Notes under the pieces: generated by a model
Databases searched by the model: none
What the model saw: the letters and a program-made list of their open reading frames with translations, nothing else
What the model was told of the DNA's origin: nothing
Assembly (NCBI GenBank): GCA_029237695.1
Contig: JAQRGA010000042.1
Coordinates: 1,922,001 to 1,986,000 of the forward strand
Source of the DNA: Conchocele bisecta
Lineage: Eukaryota > Mollusca > Bivalvia > Lucinida > Thyasiridae
DNA length: 64,000 nt
Direction of reading: 5' to 3'
Made by a program: the position numbers and the translations under genes
Shown: piece by piece, positions 1 to 9,282 of the stretch
Numbering within the stretch: position 1 is the stretch's first letter
Layout of the letters: each line of letters opens with the position of its first letter

Positions 1-1050
1 TAAACCAACATCTCTTGCTGCCCTAGATACCAAAAATGTATTCATCCCATCACAGGTAGGCTGATCTATACTTTGAATAAAATTGCTTATACTGTCTAGA
101 AAATATTTTTCATTAATAATATATTTAGTATGCTTTGTATTATAACGCTTTAGTACTAAGTTCTGATATGATTCTTCTGAGTATTTTTGTTCATCAAAAA
201 TAAGTGATAGTGTATTAAGTTCACTCCGATATTGAGCAGCTATTGCAGTAATTGCAGAAGAATCTAAACCGCCGGATAAAAATATTCCAATAGGTGCATC
301 ACTTATTAAGTGCCTTTTTACACTATCATGGAGCAGCGTTTTTACGTTAGAGACTATAGAATCATAGCTATCATCAACTTTTGGCAGAAATTCATATCTC
401 GAAAATTTTTGAAATCTAAAGTTACTATTTCTATAATAACCATAATAGCCTGCAGGAAATAATTTTATTTTTTTGTAAATCGTATTCGGCTCAGGCACAT
501 GCCCAAATGTTAAGCATAGAATTTTTGATTCAACATCTATTTCATTTGATATGTTTTTTAAAACTCTTATTTCTGAACTAAAAACCAAATCACTGCCATA
601 ATTATAATAATATAAAAGCTTAATACCTGATCTATCTCTGGCAATAAATAGCTCATTCTTTGCTATATCAAATATTGTAAAAGCAAACATCCCATTTAAC
701 TTTTCAACAATACTGCTTCCATGTTCAATATAACCATTTAAAATAGCTTCAGTGTCTGTTCCTGAAGTAAATTTATAATCTTTACCTATTAATTCTTTTC
801 TGATATCTTGATAATTATATATTTCTCCATTAAAAATAATAACATAATTTCCACACTGACTTATCATGGGCTGATGCCCATCATCAGATAAATCAATTAT
901 GGAAAGCCTCGTCTGCCCTAAGGCAACCCTTTTATTAAAAAAAAATACACCTGAATCATCAGGACCTCTGTGCTCCATCAAAGAAAGCAAAGATTTAAAT
1001 TTGCCTTGGTCTATTTCCTTCTCAGATATATATCCTAAAATTCCACACAT
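1..1050 (-). CDS. asnB: asparagine synthase (glutamine-hydrolysing), 3' end beyond the window
   Basis: The first 350 codons are present on the minus strand; the C-terminal half lies beyond position 1. The family moves ammonia from glutamine to an activated aspartate-type substrate. The start is fixed by MCGILGY, which exposes the catalytic Cys2 of the class II amidotransferase domain. FNGEIYNY near residue 73 is the conserved glutamine-site motif. The synthetase domain begins with SGGLDSS near residue 258, the pyrophosphate loop of this ATP-pyrophosphatase fold. No stop or frameshift interrupts the part seen. Stand-alone AsnB paralogues often sit in surface-polysaccharide clusters and may amidate sugar acids. 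The decayed neighbours here and the glycan locus further right fit that, but housekeeping asparagine synthesis cannot be excluded. Confidence 0.93.
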   Translation of the reverse strand, partial: MCGILGYISEKEIDQGKFKSLLSLMEHRGPDDSGVFFFNKRVALGQTRLSIIDLSDDGHQPMISQCGNYVIIFNGEIYNYQDIRKELIGKDYKFTSGTDTEAILNGYIEHGSSIVEKLNGMFAFTIFDIAKNELFIARDRSGIKLLYYYNYGSDLVFSSEIRVLKNISNEIDVESKILCLTFGHVPEPNTIYKKIKLFPAGYYGYYRNSNFRFQKFSRYEFLPKVDDSYDSIVSNVKTLLHDSVKRHLISDAPIGIFLSGGLDSSAITAIAAQYRSELNTLSLIFDEQKYSEESYQNLVLKRYNTKHTKYIINEKYFLDSISNFIQSIDQPTCDGMNTFLVSRAARDVGL

Positions 1051-1143
1051 ATTTTTATGAACTACCCATATAAATTAATTCTTAATTATAATATTACTTA
1101 TCAATAAAATAATATATTACACTAAGATTACTGTTGATTAATT

Positions 1144-1560
1144 TTAATATAGAATTCTCAATAATTGATAGTTATTTAAGCTTTTTATATAATATTTACA
1201 CGCAGTCGGTGTAAGCAAGAATACTTTTATATTTTTTTCAGTACACTTCTTAATTAACTTATTTAATATTTTTATATTATCATAAACTCTATTAAACTTT
1301 TTAGCTGTATATATTTTTGCTACAATTGTTTCATCTTCTATGAAAGTATCAGCTTTTAATTTTTTATACATAAATCCTATTTTAGAAATAGTTTTTTATT
1401 CTCCATTTTTCTATTATATCTTTAAATTTTACAGCAAATAAAAAATACGTAATTGGTACTATCAAAACTTTTAAATTTTTGCTTAGACATATCATAATTT
1501 AAAATTTGAGTAACATTAGCTAAGTCAAATTATTTTTTAGAAAAAATAACATTGTAGCTT
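1144..1560 (-). pseudogene. relic of an SGNH-like surface-polysaccharide protein
   Basis: A 75-codon open stretch (1144-1371) and traces in other frames upstream (to about 1560) read as one decayed gene. The open part contains KNIKVFLLTPTACKYY preceded by an amphipathic stretch. This pattern (Asn-Ile-Lys-Val, hydrophobics, Thr-Pro, then aromatic residues) is typical of the C-terminal region of SGNH/GDSL-like hypothetical proteins found beside polysaccharide genes. The upstream traces are broken by stops. No catalytic residues of an esterase can be placed. The link to that family is by eye and is uncertain; that the region is decayed coding sequence is more secure. Confidence 0.4.
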
Positions 1561-1585
1561 TCGTTGAAAACTTTATTTATTTCAA

Positions 1586-2540
1586 TTAAAGCTCCTTCTG
1601 TATCTCTATTTTTTTTATAACTTCACCTACGATACAATCACAATTATAAATTAATTTCTCTGTCAAAATTAAGGGTACTTTCTTCATATAGTTTGCCGAA
1701 TTATTAATAGTATAATTTATCGTATGTATTATTTTACTACATATCTCTGAATTAAAAAAAGCGGGTAAGAAGTATAAATATTTTTTACCCTTAAAAAATG
1801 AATGGCTTCCACCTTTGAGTATTGGAATCATTTGCTTTTCTTCTTCAAGCTCTTTTAATAAATTTTTTATCAATGTAGAAAAAATCTATATTTATATGAT
1901 ATATTATATCATACCTTTTGCTCCTCCTGTCTTGTCATTTACCGGATATAAGAATTCCTTTATTGTCTCCTGAATAAAAGCCACTCAGACAATCGGCAAT
2001 ATTGCATAATATTATATCTGATTTATTAATTAATGTTATCATTTTTATATCCCCTTCGATTAGGAATGCATAATTAATAGAATTTAAAACATCATCTTAT
2101 TTAATTTCTTCATATAAATCAGCATAACTATATTCTACTTTACTTGGACAGTATAAATTATTTATATCTTTATTAACTTTTAAACATTTAATCTTATTAT
2201 TTTTTTATTTTTTTCTTGAATATTATTATGCATAAATTTTAATAGCCAAAGTTAATACTGCGAAAAGATTTTGAAGGTATTAATAAAATTTCTTATATAC
2301 TTGTGTTAAGGTAAATATTTTTTTCTTATCCCTTTGTGTAAGTGAAGAGCTGAAAAAATATCTGGAACAATAAAAACTGATGATCTAACGAATATTAAAC
2401 ATTTATAGCCTTCTTCTAAAATTTTATAAATACTAGATGCTAACAACTAAGAAAAGCCCATTAGTATTTTCTTTTTTATCAGAACTAAATTCACTTTTGA
2501 AATTGATAATATATTTTGTTTCGTTGTATCTAAAATGTAG
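1586..2540 (-). pseudogene. unrecognised decayed gene
   Basis: Coding-like fragments run through all three minus-strand frames. One is a 95-codon stretch at 1586-1873 with FFKGKKYLYFLPAFF; another at about 1930-2150 includes NKSDIILCNIADCLSG; a third at about 2380-2500 includes YKILEEGYKCLIFVRSS. Stops and frame changes separate them. Order and spacing are compatible with one original gene of about 900 bp read on minus, upstream of the SGNH-like relic. I do not recognise the family. The position between asnB and restriction-enzyme relics suggests a lost accessory gene. Confidence 0.4.
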
Positions 2541-2553
2541 GTCTACTTAAAGC

Positions 2554-3118
2554 TTAATCTTCCAAAATTAACAAGATCCCATACTTATTGATAATATCCA
2601 GTATCCAACCTTTTGATTTAAAATTCGTTGATTGTTTTAAAAAAAAAATTTTATTCCACTTATCTAGTATTTTATTTTTACTGTCTTCTTTTCCATTCTT
2701 AATATAAAATATTTTTCCACTTTCAGGAATAGTTTCAAGTAATATATTACAGCCTATCCAGCCAGCTCGTATTGCCATGGAAGATAAAGGATTCCTTCTT
2801 TCAATAATTGAGGTATAAAAAAATATTAAAGAAAAAATTTAGATTTGAATCACTTTGTAATTTTTCCATCATTGTTGAATATGCACCATCAACAATTTTT
2901 TTAACTATTTTATCTTTTTTACTTTTTAGTTCATAGTCTTCTTGGCAATAAGCACAATAAAAGTCAGCAGCTGGTTTATTATTTTCATATTCAGTAATTG
3001 TATTACCACAATTTGGACAATAGATATATTTATTAACCCAGTTTTCTGTTAAGACTCTTATCTTTTGAGAATTACTATTGTATTTAACAGAAATAAAAGA
3101 ATAGAGATTTAAATTCAT
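2554..3118 (-). pseudogene. DpnI-family methyl-directed restriction endonuclease, broken
   Basis: Two reading frames together cover the DpnI catalytic domain. The upstream part (3118-2801) has the zinc-type pair CPNCGN, then ADFYCAYC, then YELKSKK. These match the DpnI metal site and its D...ExK catalytic centre, followed by DGAYSTMM. The frame stops after an NFFF motif. The next frame resumes with ERRNPLSSMAIRAGWIGCN and continues through SKGWILDIIN, again as in DpnI. About 15-20 residues expected between the parts are missing, so a deletion and a frameshift occurred near 2800-2825. The C-terminal winged-helix domain that also reads methyl-adenine is gone. DpnI-type enzymes cut GATC only when the adenine is methylated. 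The relic cannot encode a complete enzyme. Confidence 0.85.
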
Positions 3119-3438
3119 TATGTTATTTTTAAATTATTACTTCTATTATTTTTTAATCTATTGACTTGAATCAAAATTACTCCATTTCTCTATATGTGAA
3201 GTTGGATTTAAGCATTGTAGTAGTTTTTCTCTTGTTTCAATAACTCCTGAACTCTACTTCTATAATAATCAATTAATTTTTCTTTTTTTTTAAATTTTTC
3301 CATTTTATCTCTTTTTAATTTCATTACATTTCTTATAATTTTTTCATTAACATTAGTAAATCTATTAGATTTACTCTTTCACCTCTTTTGTATAAAAGTT
3401 TAATCTTCCCGACAATAGGTTACATGGCCTTTAAAAAA

Positions 3439-3969
3439 TCAATAAATTGCTTTTAGTCTATTGAGTAAATAATCTAAGATATTTTGGTCTAGTTTTATAT
3501 CTAACTTATCTTCAATTACTTTATGTAATTCTATCACTTTAGAAATATAATTTATCTGCTCATCTATGCCAAATCTCTGCCAGCTATTATTATACTTTTT
3601 AACATTGTGGCATTTGAGTCGTAGTTGAAAATTATCTGGATGATGCTTCCCCTGCTCTTTATCATTTAAAAGTGCTTTCGTATGATCTATCTCAAAGTCG
3701 ATTCCAAGGAATTTTTTAAAATCTTTTTGGATGTTTTCAAACTCGTTTATTCTATATAACTCTTTTGCTTCAAAACTCTCTTTGGGCTGATTAATTATAT
3801 CTTGACGGCGGAGTGACTCGATGTCTTCTTCTAAATCCTTTTTTGTATTTTCATCGAACTCTTCTTCTGTAATATATTTAACTTTTTGGGGTCGTTCTGT
3901 TTTATCTACTTCAATAACTCCAGCAGGTTCATATTTACTCCCAACTAGAATAATACATGCCGTAAATTT
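3439..3969 (-). pseudogene. HNH-type restriction endonuclease, 5'-truncated
   Basis: An uninterrupted frame of about 176 codons ends at a TGA at 3439-3441 but has no start. A stop (TGA, 3970-3972) lies immediately upstream and no usable ATG is near it. The C-terminal half has an HNH signature: FEIDHTKALL, then GKHHPDNFQLRLKCHNVKK. The N-terminal half contains YEPAGVIEVDKTERPQKVKY. The layout resembles HNH-nuclease type II restriction enzymes. The missing 5' part coincides with the edge of a region of different sequence, suggesting truncation by a rearrangement. No cognate methyltransferase is visible nearby. It lies upstream of the DpnI-family relic on the same strand; about 320 bp of AT-rich fragments (3119-3438) separate them. 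Confidence 0.75.
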
Positions 3970-4069
3970 TCAAAATTCACTTAAAATTACTGAATTCGGA
4001 ATTCATATCGTTCTTAGAAGTTTTAGTATGAAGGAGATTCATCTTGCCCGCCTGAAAAACGCTAAATAA

Positions 4070-4700
4070 CTAGCATATAAACCAAGAGGCAGATAGCAGT
4101 GGTCAAATAGATTGTTTAATGTGAAGCAGTAGTTTTATCGACGGACACAATGCCTCCCCCCATCTCTAGATGTTTGCATGACATATAAGTGGGGATACAC
4201 TTGTGAAACCGGCATATGGCGGCATATATGATTTTAGTGAAAATAGGTCAGGTTGGGTTACTTCCAACGTGACAAGTACCTACACCATCGTACGAGACTG
4301 CGTCCCATGCGTTAGCTATACTGCTCCCTCCATCACATACCATCCCCCTGATGGAACAATAAAATTTGCGTCGTTGCTATTGCCTGTAGAACACTGCAGT
4401 GACAAGTTGGGAGCCATACCACTACACCCAGTATCCGGTTCTGAACCAGACTCTCAGACACCAGCACTACCATGAATAGTAGCTTCAGGACCCACGAAGC
4501 ATAGGTATCTATTCGTCACTTGTGTTTGTCCCTGAGGCTGCAGTACCGCTGAAGCAGGCACCTGCGATGGCTCTTCACTAATTGTTAAGAGTAACGGTTT
4601 TGTGTATCTGAGTTTTTGTGCCATACATCATTTCTACCCATGTCATCTATACACTTCACGTACAATGAGACACAATTAGAAAAGGGGTATCCTCCTTTAA
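4070..4700. other. compositionally foreign block, about 50% GC
   Basis: Base composition changes sharply from under 30% GC to roughly half G+C (for example 4261-4320), then returns to AT-rich at about 4700. No long intact gene is visible. The longest plus-strand frame (90 codons from 4203) looks like a chance opening because the opposite strand reads more protein-like. Minus-strand fragments are Cys/Ser/Gly/Thr-rich, such as GCSGMAPNLSLQCSTGN and SGGWYVMEG, and are broken by stops in every frame. I do not recognise the source. A short hairpin (4681-4698, seven pairs including one wobble, loop tatc) marks the right edge. Possible origins are a decayed acquired gene, a fragment of a mobile element, or an unrecognised structured RNA. 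Confidence 0.6.
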
Positions 4701-4873
4701 ATTTATTTATATGATATCTTGCCTTATGACACTCTGCAATGCGTTCAGTGAATTAAGAAGTCAAAATATTTATCAATTTTTCAATAAAAGTTTATCTTTA
4801 GCTGTCATCAGCATTTTATTAAGTAATTTTTTCTTTAACGACATTTTTTATGTTCAGCTTTTACTTTCTCAGT

Positions 4874-5263
4874 CTACTTTGCCTTTGTTGTTTTAGTATT
4901 AGCAGTATCTGCTTCTACCCATTGTAAAATACATATAGGAGCTCCATCACCTTGACGTTGTCCAATTTGAATTATACGAGTATAGCCACCTGCACGATTC
5001 ATATATTTTGGAGCTATATCATCGAATAGAACTTTTACTGCTTCAGGACTGCGTAATTTGCTGATAGCTTGACGTCTACAATGTAAAGTACCTTTCTTAG
5101 CAAGAGTAATCATCTTTTCTGCAACTCTTTTAGTTTCTTTGGCTTTTACAAGTGTAGTGCGTATTTCAGGTGCATAAATCAAACTGCAGGTCTGATTAGC
5201 CAAAAGTGCTTTTCTGTGAGCACCTGTACGACCTATTTTAAAAATATGTTTTCTATGACGCAT
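4874..5263 (-). CDS. rplQ: 50S ribosomal protein bL17
   Basis: A 129-residue protein of the large subunit, near the peptide exit tunnel. It starts with MRHRKHIFKIGRTGAHRKAL, the standard bL17 N-terminus. Longer in-frame extensions upstream run into rpoA and are rejected because this ATG sits one base after the rpoA stop. It is the last gene of the alpha-operon arrangement. The C-terminal tail is lysine/threonine-rich. No strong terminator is seen directly downstream; AT-rich sequence follows to about 4700. Confidence 0.97.
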   Translation of the reverse strand: MRHRKHIFKIGRTGAHRKALLANQTCSLIYAPEIRTTLVKAKETKRVAEKMITLAKKGTLHCRRQAISKLRSPEAVKVLFDDIAPKYMNRAGGYTRIIQIGQRQGDGAPICILQWVEADTANTKTTKAK

Positions 5264-5264
5264 T

Positions 5265-6290
5265 TTAGTTACCTTCTTCTTTATTTTCAGCCTTAATTTT
5301 ATCCAATTCCATTTGGAGGGCATCATTCATAGTTTCGCTTACTGACATTCCAAGACCTAGTCCCAGTGATTCAAGTTTTACAACTATTTCATCTAATGAT
5401 TTTTTACCAAAGTTTTTATATTTTAGCATTTTTGATTCAGGTTTTGTGCAGAGTTCACCAATCAATTTAATATTAGCATTATCAAGGCAATTTTGAGAGC
5501 GAACTGATAGGTTCATAGTTTCAACATCCTGAACTAATAATTTAAATAATGATTTTTCTTCATCACTTATTAATGAAGCAGCATCCTGAATTTCATTTTG
5601 ACCAAGGAATGGACGTAAATGTTCTTTTAATATTTTTGCACTTCTTTCTAAAGCAGCTTCAGGATTGATTCTGCCATCTGTCCAGATTTCTAGAATTAGG
5701 CTATCCATTTCAGTCTCTTCGCCGACACGGGCAGCACCAATTTGGTAGCGGACTCTTTTTACAGGACTAAATAAACTATCAACTGGAATTGTGCCTATAG
5801 GCTGATTATCATTTTTATTTTTTTCTGAAGGTCTGTAACCTCTCCCTTCAATAATATCAATTTCAGCTCTAAAATCCATATCTTTATCAAGAGTACAAAT
5901 AATCTGTTCCGGATTTAGTATATCTACTGTGCCATCAGTAACGATATCAGCAGCGGTTACTGTACCTGCAATATTTTTTCTAATTTCCAAAGTTTTAGGT
6001 ATCCCTGAATGAACTTTAAGCAAAACTTTTTTGATATTTAGAACTATTTCAGTGATATCTTCAACTACTTTAGGAATACTTGCAAATTCATGAGATGCTC
6101 CATCAATTCTTATTGCAGAAATAGCAGTTCCCTTTAAGGAAGAAAGTAATACTCTACGCAAAGAGTTACCGACTGTATGTCCAAAACCACTTTGAAATGG
6201 TGCAGCAACAAATTTGGCATAATTAGAAGTAGCTGTTGATTCGTCTATTTCAATACTTTGAGGTATTGGAAAATCATTTGAAAGACCCAT
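5265..6290 (-). CDS. rpoA: RNA polymerase alpha subunit
   Basis: 341 residues, a normal length. The N-terminal domain (about residues 1-235) carries FVAAPFQSGFGHTVGNSLRR, the dimerisation and beta/beta-prime-binding signature, and ends with LKEHLRPFLG. A linker precedes the C-terminal helix-hairpin-helix domain (about 260-320: LIGELCTKPESKMLKYKNFG), which contacts promoter UP elements and activators. It lies between rpsD and rplQ as in the usual alpha operon and is separated from rplQ by one base, suggesting translational coupling. Confidence 0.98.
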   Translation of the reverse strand: MGLSNDFPIPQSIEIDESTATSNYAKFVAAPFQSGFGHTVGNSLRRVLLSSLKGTAISAIRIDGASHEFASIPKVVEDITEIVLNIKKVLLKVHSGIPKTLEIRKNIAGTVTAADIVTDGTVDILNPEQIICTLDKDMDFRAEIDIIEGRGYRPSEKNKNDNQPIGTIPVDSLFSPVKRVRYQIGAARVGEETEMDSLILEIWTDGRINPEAALERSAKILKEHLRPFLGQNEIQDAASLISDEEKSLFKLLVQDVETMNLSVRSQNCLDNANIKLIGELCTKPESKMLKYKNFGKKSLDEIVVKLESLGLGLGMSVSETMNDALQMELDKIKAENKEEGN

Positions 6291-6310
6291 ATTTATATTA
6301 CCTTCAGCTA

Positions 6311-6943
6311 TTATTTAGAATATAATTCGACAACTAATTGTTCATTGGCAGGTACATGCAGTTCACCTTCTTCAGGTAAACGAATTACTTGAGCTTTTTT
6401 AGCTTCTTTATCAAATGTTGTCCATTCAGGAAGTTTATTGATACTTTCAGTAATTTCAACGCTTTTTATTGCTGCAGCTAAACTTCTTTCAGAATTTTTA
6501 AGTTCAATTACATCATTAGGTTTTAATGTGAAAGAGGCAATATTAACTTTTCTTCCATTAACTTTTATATGACCGTGTGTTACGAACTGCCTAGCAGCAC
6601 TTTTTGAAGGTGCCATACCTATTCTGTAAATAACGTTGTCCAGTCTAAGTTCAAGTAAAACCAATAATTGGAAGCTAGTGATACCTTCTTTTTTTACAGC
6701 CAATTTAAATGTTTTTCTAAATTGTTTTTCAGTTACACCATAAAAACGACGAATTTTCTGTTTAGCTCTTAACTGTTCGCCATAATCAGAAAGCTTAGTC
6801 CTTCTACGTGTTTTTTTTGCTCCTGGAATAGGTCTTTCTCTTTCTATTGCACATTTGGCCTTAAAGCATCTTTCGCCTTTTAAGAAAAGCTTAGTTTCTT
6901 CTCTGCGGCATAATTTGCATGATGGCCCTGTATATCTTGACAT
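6311..6943 (-). CDS. rpsD: 30S ribosomal protein uS4
   Basis: 210 residues. It binds 16S rRNA early in small-subunit assembly. The N-terminus keeps a zinc-knuckle type cysteine set: Cys9 and Cys12 in CKLC, then two further cysteines in ERCFKAKC. It is therefore the C+ (zinc-containing) form. The S4 RNA-binding domain (about residues 97-160) contains LDNVIYRIGMAPSKSAARQF. A purine-rich leader (ctccttaag on plus, 6952-6960) lies just upstream of the start. In many bacteria S4 is the translational repressor of this operon; whether it is here is inference. Confidence 0.97.
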   Translation of the reverse strand: MSRYTGPSCKLCRREETKLFLKGERCFKAKCAIERERPIPGAKKTRRRTKLSDYGEQLRAKQKIRRFYGVTEKQFRKTFKLAVKKEGITSFQLLVLLELRLDNVIYRIGMAPSKSAARQFVTHGHIKVNGRKVNIASFTLKPNDVIELKNSERSLAAAIKSVEITESINKLPEWTTFDKEAKKAQVIRLPEEGELHVPANEQLVVELYSK

Positions 6944-6969
6944 TTATCATATCTCCTTAAGATAATTAA

Positions 6970-7455
6970 TTAAACACGACGTCTTTTGGGTGGTCTACAA
7001 CCGTTATGCGGAACAGGAGTGATATCTTTAATTGAAGTAATTACCATGCCAGCAGCCGCAATGCCGCGCACCGCAGATTCACGTCCCGGTCCTGGACCTT
7101 TAATTCGTGCTTCAATTTCACGCATCCCAAAGCTTTGTTGTGCTTTCTTGATAGCATCTGTTGCTACTAATTGAGCAGCATATGCTGTACTTTTTCTTGA
7201 CCCTTTGAAACCTGTTTTACCAGCAGTAGACCAGCAAAGTACGTTTCCGTGAGGATCAGTTATAGTAACTTTTGTATTATTAAAAGTTGCTCTTATAAAT
7301 GCAATTCCACTAGGTACTAAGCGTGTTCCTTTAAACTTACGTTTAGGAACAGCAGCACTTGTGGCTTCTTCTGTATTTTTAACTGTTGTGTCTGCAACAT
7401 TACTTTCAGTTGCTTCAACAGGCATCTTCTCCTGTTCGTTATTTTCTTCAGACAT
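6970..7455 (-). CDS. rpsK: 30S ribosomal protein uS11
   Basis: 161 residues. The core from about residue 40 is typical uS11: [19 protein letters not shown], the [12 protein letters not shown] stretch, and the C-terminal [12 protein letters not shown] that lines the mRNA channel. An acidic, Thr/Ala-rich extension of about 35 residues precedes the core and is longer than in most bacteria. Two start codons lie two codons apart. The second, MSEENN at 7455, is preferred because the AAGGA site is about nine bases upstream, whereas the first is only about three to four bases from it. The gene lies in the alpha operon between rpsM and rpsD. Confidence 0.96.
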   Translation of the reverse strand: MSEENNEQEKMPVEATESNVADTTVKNTEEATSAAVPKRKFKGTRLVPSGIAFIRATFNNTKVTITDPHGNVLCWSTAGKTGFKGSRKSTAYAAQLVATDAIKKAQQSFGMREIEARIKGPGPGRESAVRGIAAAGMVITSIKDITPVPHNGCRPPKRRRV

Positions 7456-7487
7456 AAACATATTTCCTTAAATTAAAAGCAAAAGCC

Positions 7488-7883
7488 TTAGTTCTTAGCA
7501 AGCTTTCTTTGAGTTTTATCACGAATAGCTCCAACAGTGATCTTACGACCTTTTCTCGTACGGGCGTTAGTTTTAGTTCTCTGTCCTCTTACAGGAAGAC
7601 CTCTACGGTGACGTATTCCTCTATTGCTGCCAATTGAAGAAAGTCTACGGATATCCTGTAGAAGAGAACGACGTAGATCACCTTCAACAATGTGATCATT
7701 TTGAAGCATTGTTGTGATTGCAGCAATGTGTTCAGATGTTAAGTCATCTGCTTTTGTGCCTAATGGAATGTTTGCTTTTTTAACAATATTCAATGCTTTT
7801 GCCGGTCCTATGCCATATATATAGCGTAAAGCTATTTCTATACGTTTTCTACCTGGAATATCAACACCTATTATCCTTGGCAT
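7488..7883 (-). CDS. rpsM: 30S ribosomal protein uS13
   Basis: 131 residues. It starts MPRIIGVDIPGRKRIEIAL, the standard opening. The helix-two-turn-helix core includes YGIGPAKALNIVKKA. The basic C-terminal tail RHRRGLPVRGQRTKTNARTR contacts the A- and P-site tRNAs. It is the first S-protein of the alpha operon and follows rpmJ after about 40 bases. An extra C-terminal KITVGAIRDKTQRKLAKN makes it slightly longer than the E. coli protein. Confidence 0.97.
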   Translation of the reverse strand: MPRIIGVDIPGRKRIEIALRYIYGIGPAKALNIVKKANIPLGTKADDLTSEHIAAITTMLQNDHIVEGDLRRSLLQDIRRLSSIGSNRGIRHRRGLPVRGQRTKTNARTRKGRKITVGAIRDKTQRKLAKN

Positions 7884-7924
7884 ATCTATATAACCTCTCT
7901 TTTTACTTATATTAAATTTTAATA

Positions 7925-8041
7925 TTAACCCTGTCTCTGTTTATGTCTTTTGTTCCTTGAACAAATAACTCTTAAAATACCGCTCCTTTTAACTATTTGG
8001 CAGTATTCACAACGACGCTTTACTGAAGCTCTAACTTTCAT
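7925..8041 (-). CDS. rpmJ: 50S ribosomal protein bL36
   Basis: A 38-residue gene. It begins [20 protein letters not shown]. The expected zinc ligands are partly visible: CEYC, then a later Cys in VICS, followed by NKRHKQRQG. It lies between infA and rpsM, the conserved place for rpmJ. About 270 bases separate it from infA, more than usual. That gap is AT-rich and shows no other gene, so it may hold the promoter for the ribosomal-protein part of the cluster. Confidence 0.93.
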   Translation of the reverse strand: MKVRASVKRRCEYCQIVKRSGILRVICSRNKRHKQRQG

Positions 8042-8313
8042 AAAAATATCCTCAAATTCTCAATATATTAAAATATTTACAAAAAATATTGCAGATATCA
8101 AGCATTATTATGCTCAAAATCTGTCTTTTCCTTAATTCAAATTTTACTTTTCAGTTAAAAATACGACATAAAAGGTTTATAAGTTAAACTTTTTAATAAA
8201 ACAATCAAGAGAAGAAGGGGAAAAAATATAAAAAAATATAAAATATTAAGAAAGGAAAATCTATTAATAAATGCCTTTTAAATGCAGTTTTATATTTATA
8301 GAGAATTTAAAAA

Positions 8314-8529
8314 TTATTTTTTTCTATAAGTAATTCTTCCTTTAGTTAGGTCGTATGGCGACATTTCCATTGTGACTGTATCGCCTGGAAGAATTCTAAT
8401 AAAATGTAAACGCATTTTTCCGCTGATATGAGCCAATACTTCATGACCGTTTTCAAGTTTAACTCGAAACATTATATTTGGTAATAATTCTGTTACAATT
8501 CCATCAACGCTGATTACTTCTTTTGCCAC
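8314..8529 (-). CDS. infA: translation initiation factor IF-1
   Basis: 71 residues, a single S1-type OB fold that blocks the A site during initiation. It reads [18 protein letters not shown], then the [20 protein letters not shown] core, then GRITYRKK at the end. The start overlaps the last 16 bases of map, so the two are likely translationally coupled. The order map-infA-rpmJ is the common bacterial one. Confidence 0.96.
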   Translation of the reverse strand: MAKEVISVDGIVTELLPNIMFRVKLENGHEVLAHISGKMRLHFIRILPGDTVTMEMSPYDLTKGRITYRKK

Positions 8530-9281
8530 GTTAAAATCTCCGGTTTATCTTCATTTATTAGTATCATATGTTCAAAGTGAGCAGATAATTTAGCATCAGC
8601 AGTACGAACTGTCCACCCATCTTTATCAGTTTTTACTATATGTGTGCCAAGGTTTAACATTGGTTCTATTGCAATAACCATCCCATTTTGTAATTTTGGA
8701 CCTTTGTTTGGAGTTCTATAATTTGGGATTTCAGGGGGCTCGTGTAAATTAACACCGCATCCATGTCCCACATATTCTCTAACTATTCCAAGATTAGCTT
8801 CTTCAGCTACTTTTTGCACAGCAATACTTATGTCTCTTACAAAATTTCCTTTAAGTGCAGAATTGATACCTGCAAATAGTGATTCGCGAGTTTTTTTGAG
8901 CAAAAATTCTACTTCAGAATCAATAGCTCCAATGGCTACAGTTTCTGCATTATCTCCAATATATCCGCTTAGAGAAACCCCGATATCAAGACTGACGATA
9001 TCACCAAAATTTATTATTTTATCAGAACTGCCAATACCGTGAATTACTTCATCATTTACCGAGATGCAAATCTGTCCTGGATATCCTCTGTAACCAAGAA
9101 ATGCACTTTTTCCACCTGTTGATTTTATTAAATTTTTTGCTAGAATATCAATATCTTTTGTTGACATGCCAGCAATAATTAATGATCTAAGTTGTTCCCT
9201 TACAAAAGAAGCTGCCTGAGCTGCTTTTCTGATACCGATGATTTCTTTTTCAGAATGTATTATTGCTTTTTTATGACTCAT
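8514..9281 (-). CDS. map: methionine aminopeptidase, type I
   Basis: 255 residues. It removes the initiator methionine from new proteins. The pita-bread fold carries the expected dinuclear metal ligands: the D in VSLDIGV, the D in [11 protein letters not shown], the H in [10 protein letters not shown], then E in IAIEPM and E in AHFEHMI. There is no N-terminal zinc-finger extension, so it is the short type Ia form. It directly follows adk (one base between) and overlaps infA, forming a tight operon. Confidence 0.97.
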   Translation of the reverse strand: MSHKKAIIHSEKEIIGIRKAAQAASFVREQLRSLIIAGMSTKDIDILAKNLIKSTGGKSAFLGYRGYPGQICISVNDEVIHGIGSSDKIINFGDIVSLDIGVSLSGYIGDNAETVAIGAIDSEVEFLLKKTRESLFAGINSALKGNFVRDISIAVQKVAEEANLGIVREYVGHGCGVNLHEPPEIPNYRTPNKGPKLQNGMVIAIEPMLNLGTHIVKTDKDGWTVRTADAKLSAHFEHMILINEDKPEILTWQKK

Positions 9282-9282
9282 A

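Noticed and set aside
4203..4475. 90-codon plus-strand reading frame inside the GC-rich block
   Set aside because: No ribosome site, no recognisable motif, and the opposite strand reads at least as protein-like; probably a chance opening caused by high GC.
4681..4698. Hairpin at the right edge of the GC-rich block as a terminator for rplQ
   Set aside because: It is about 175 bases beyond the rplQ stop, contains a wobble pair and lacks a T-run on minus.
5264..5326. 21-codon extension of bL17 into rpoA
   Set aside because: bL17 proteins start with MRHRK; the extension is only read-through of the rpoA end in another frame.
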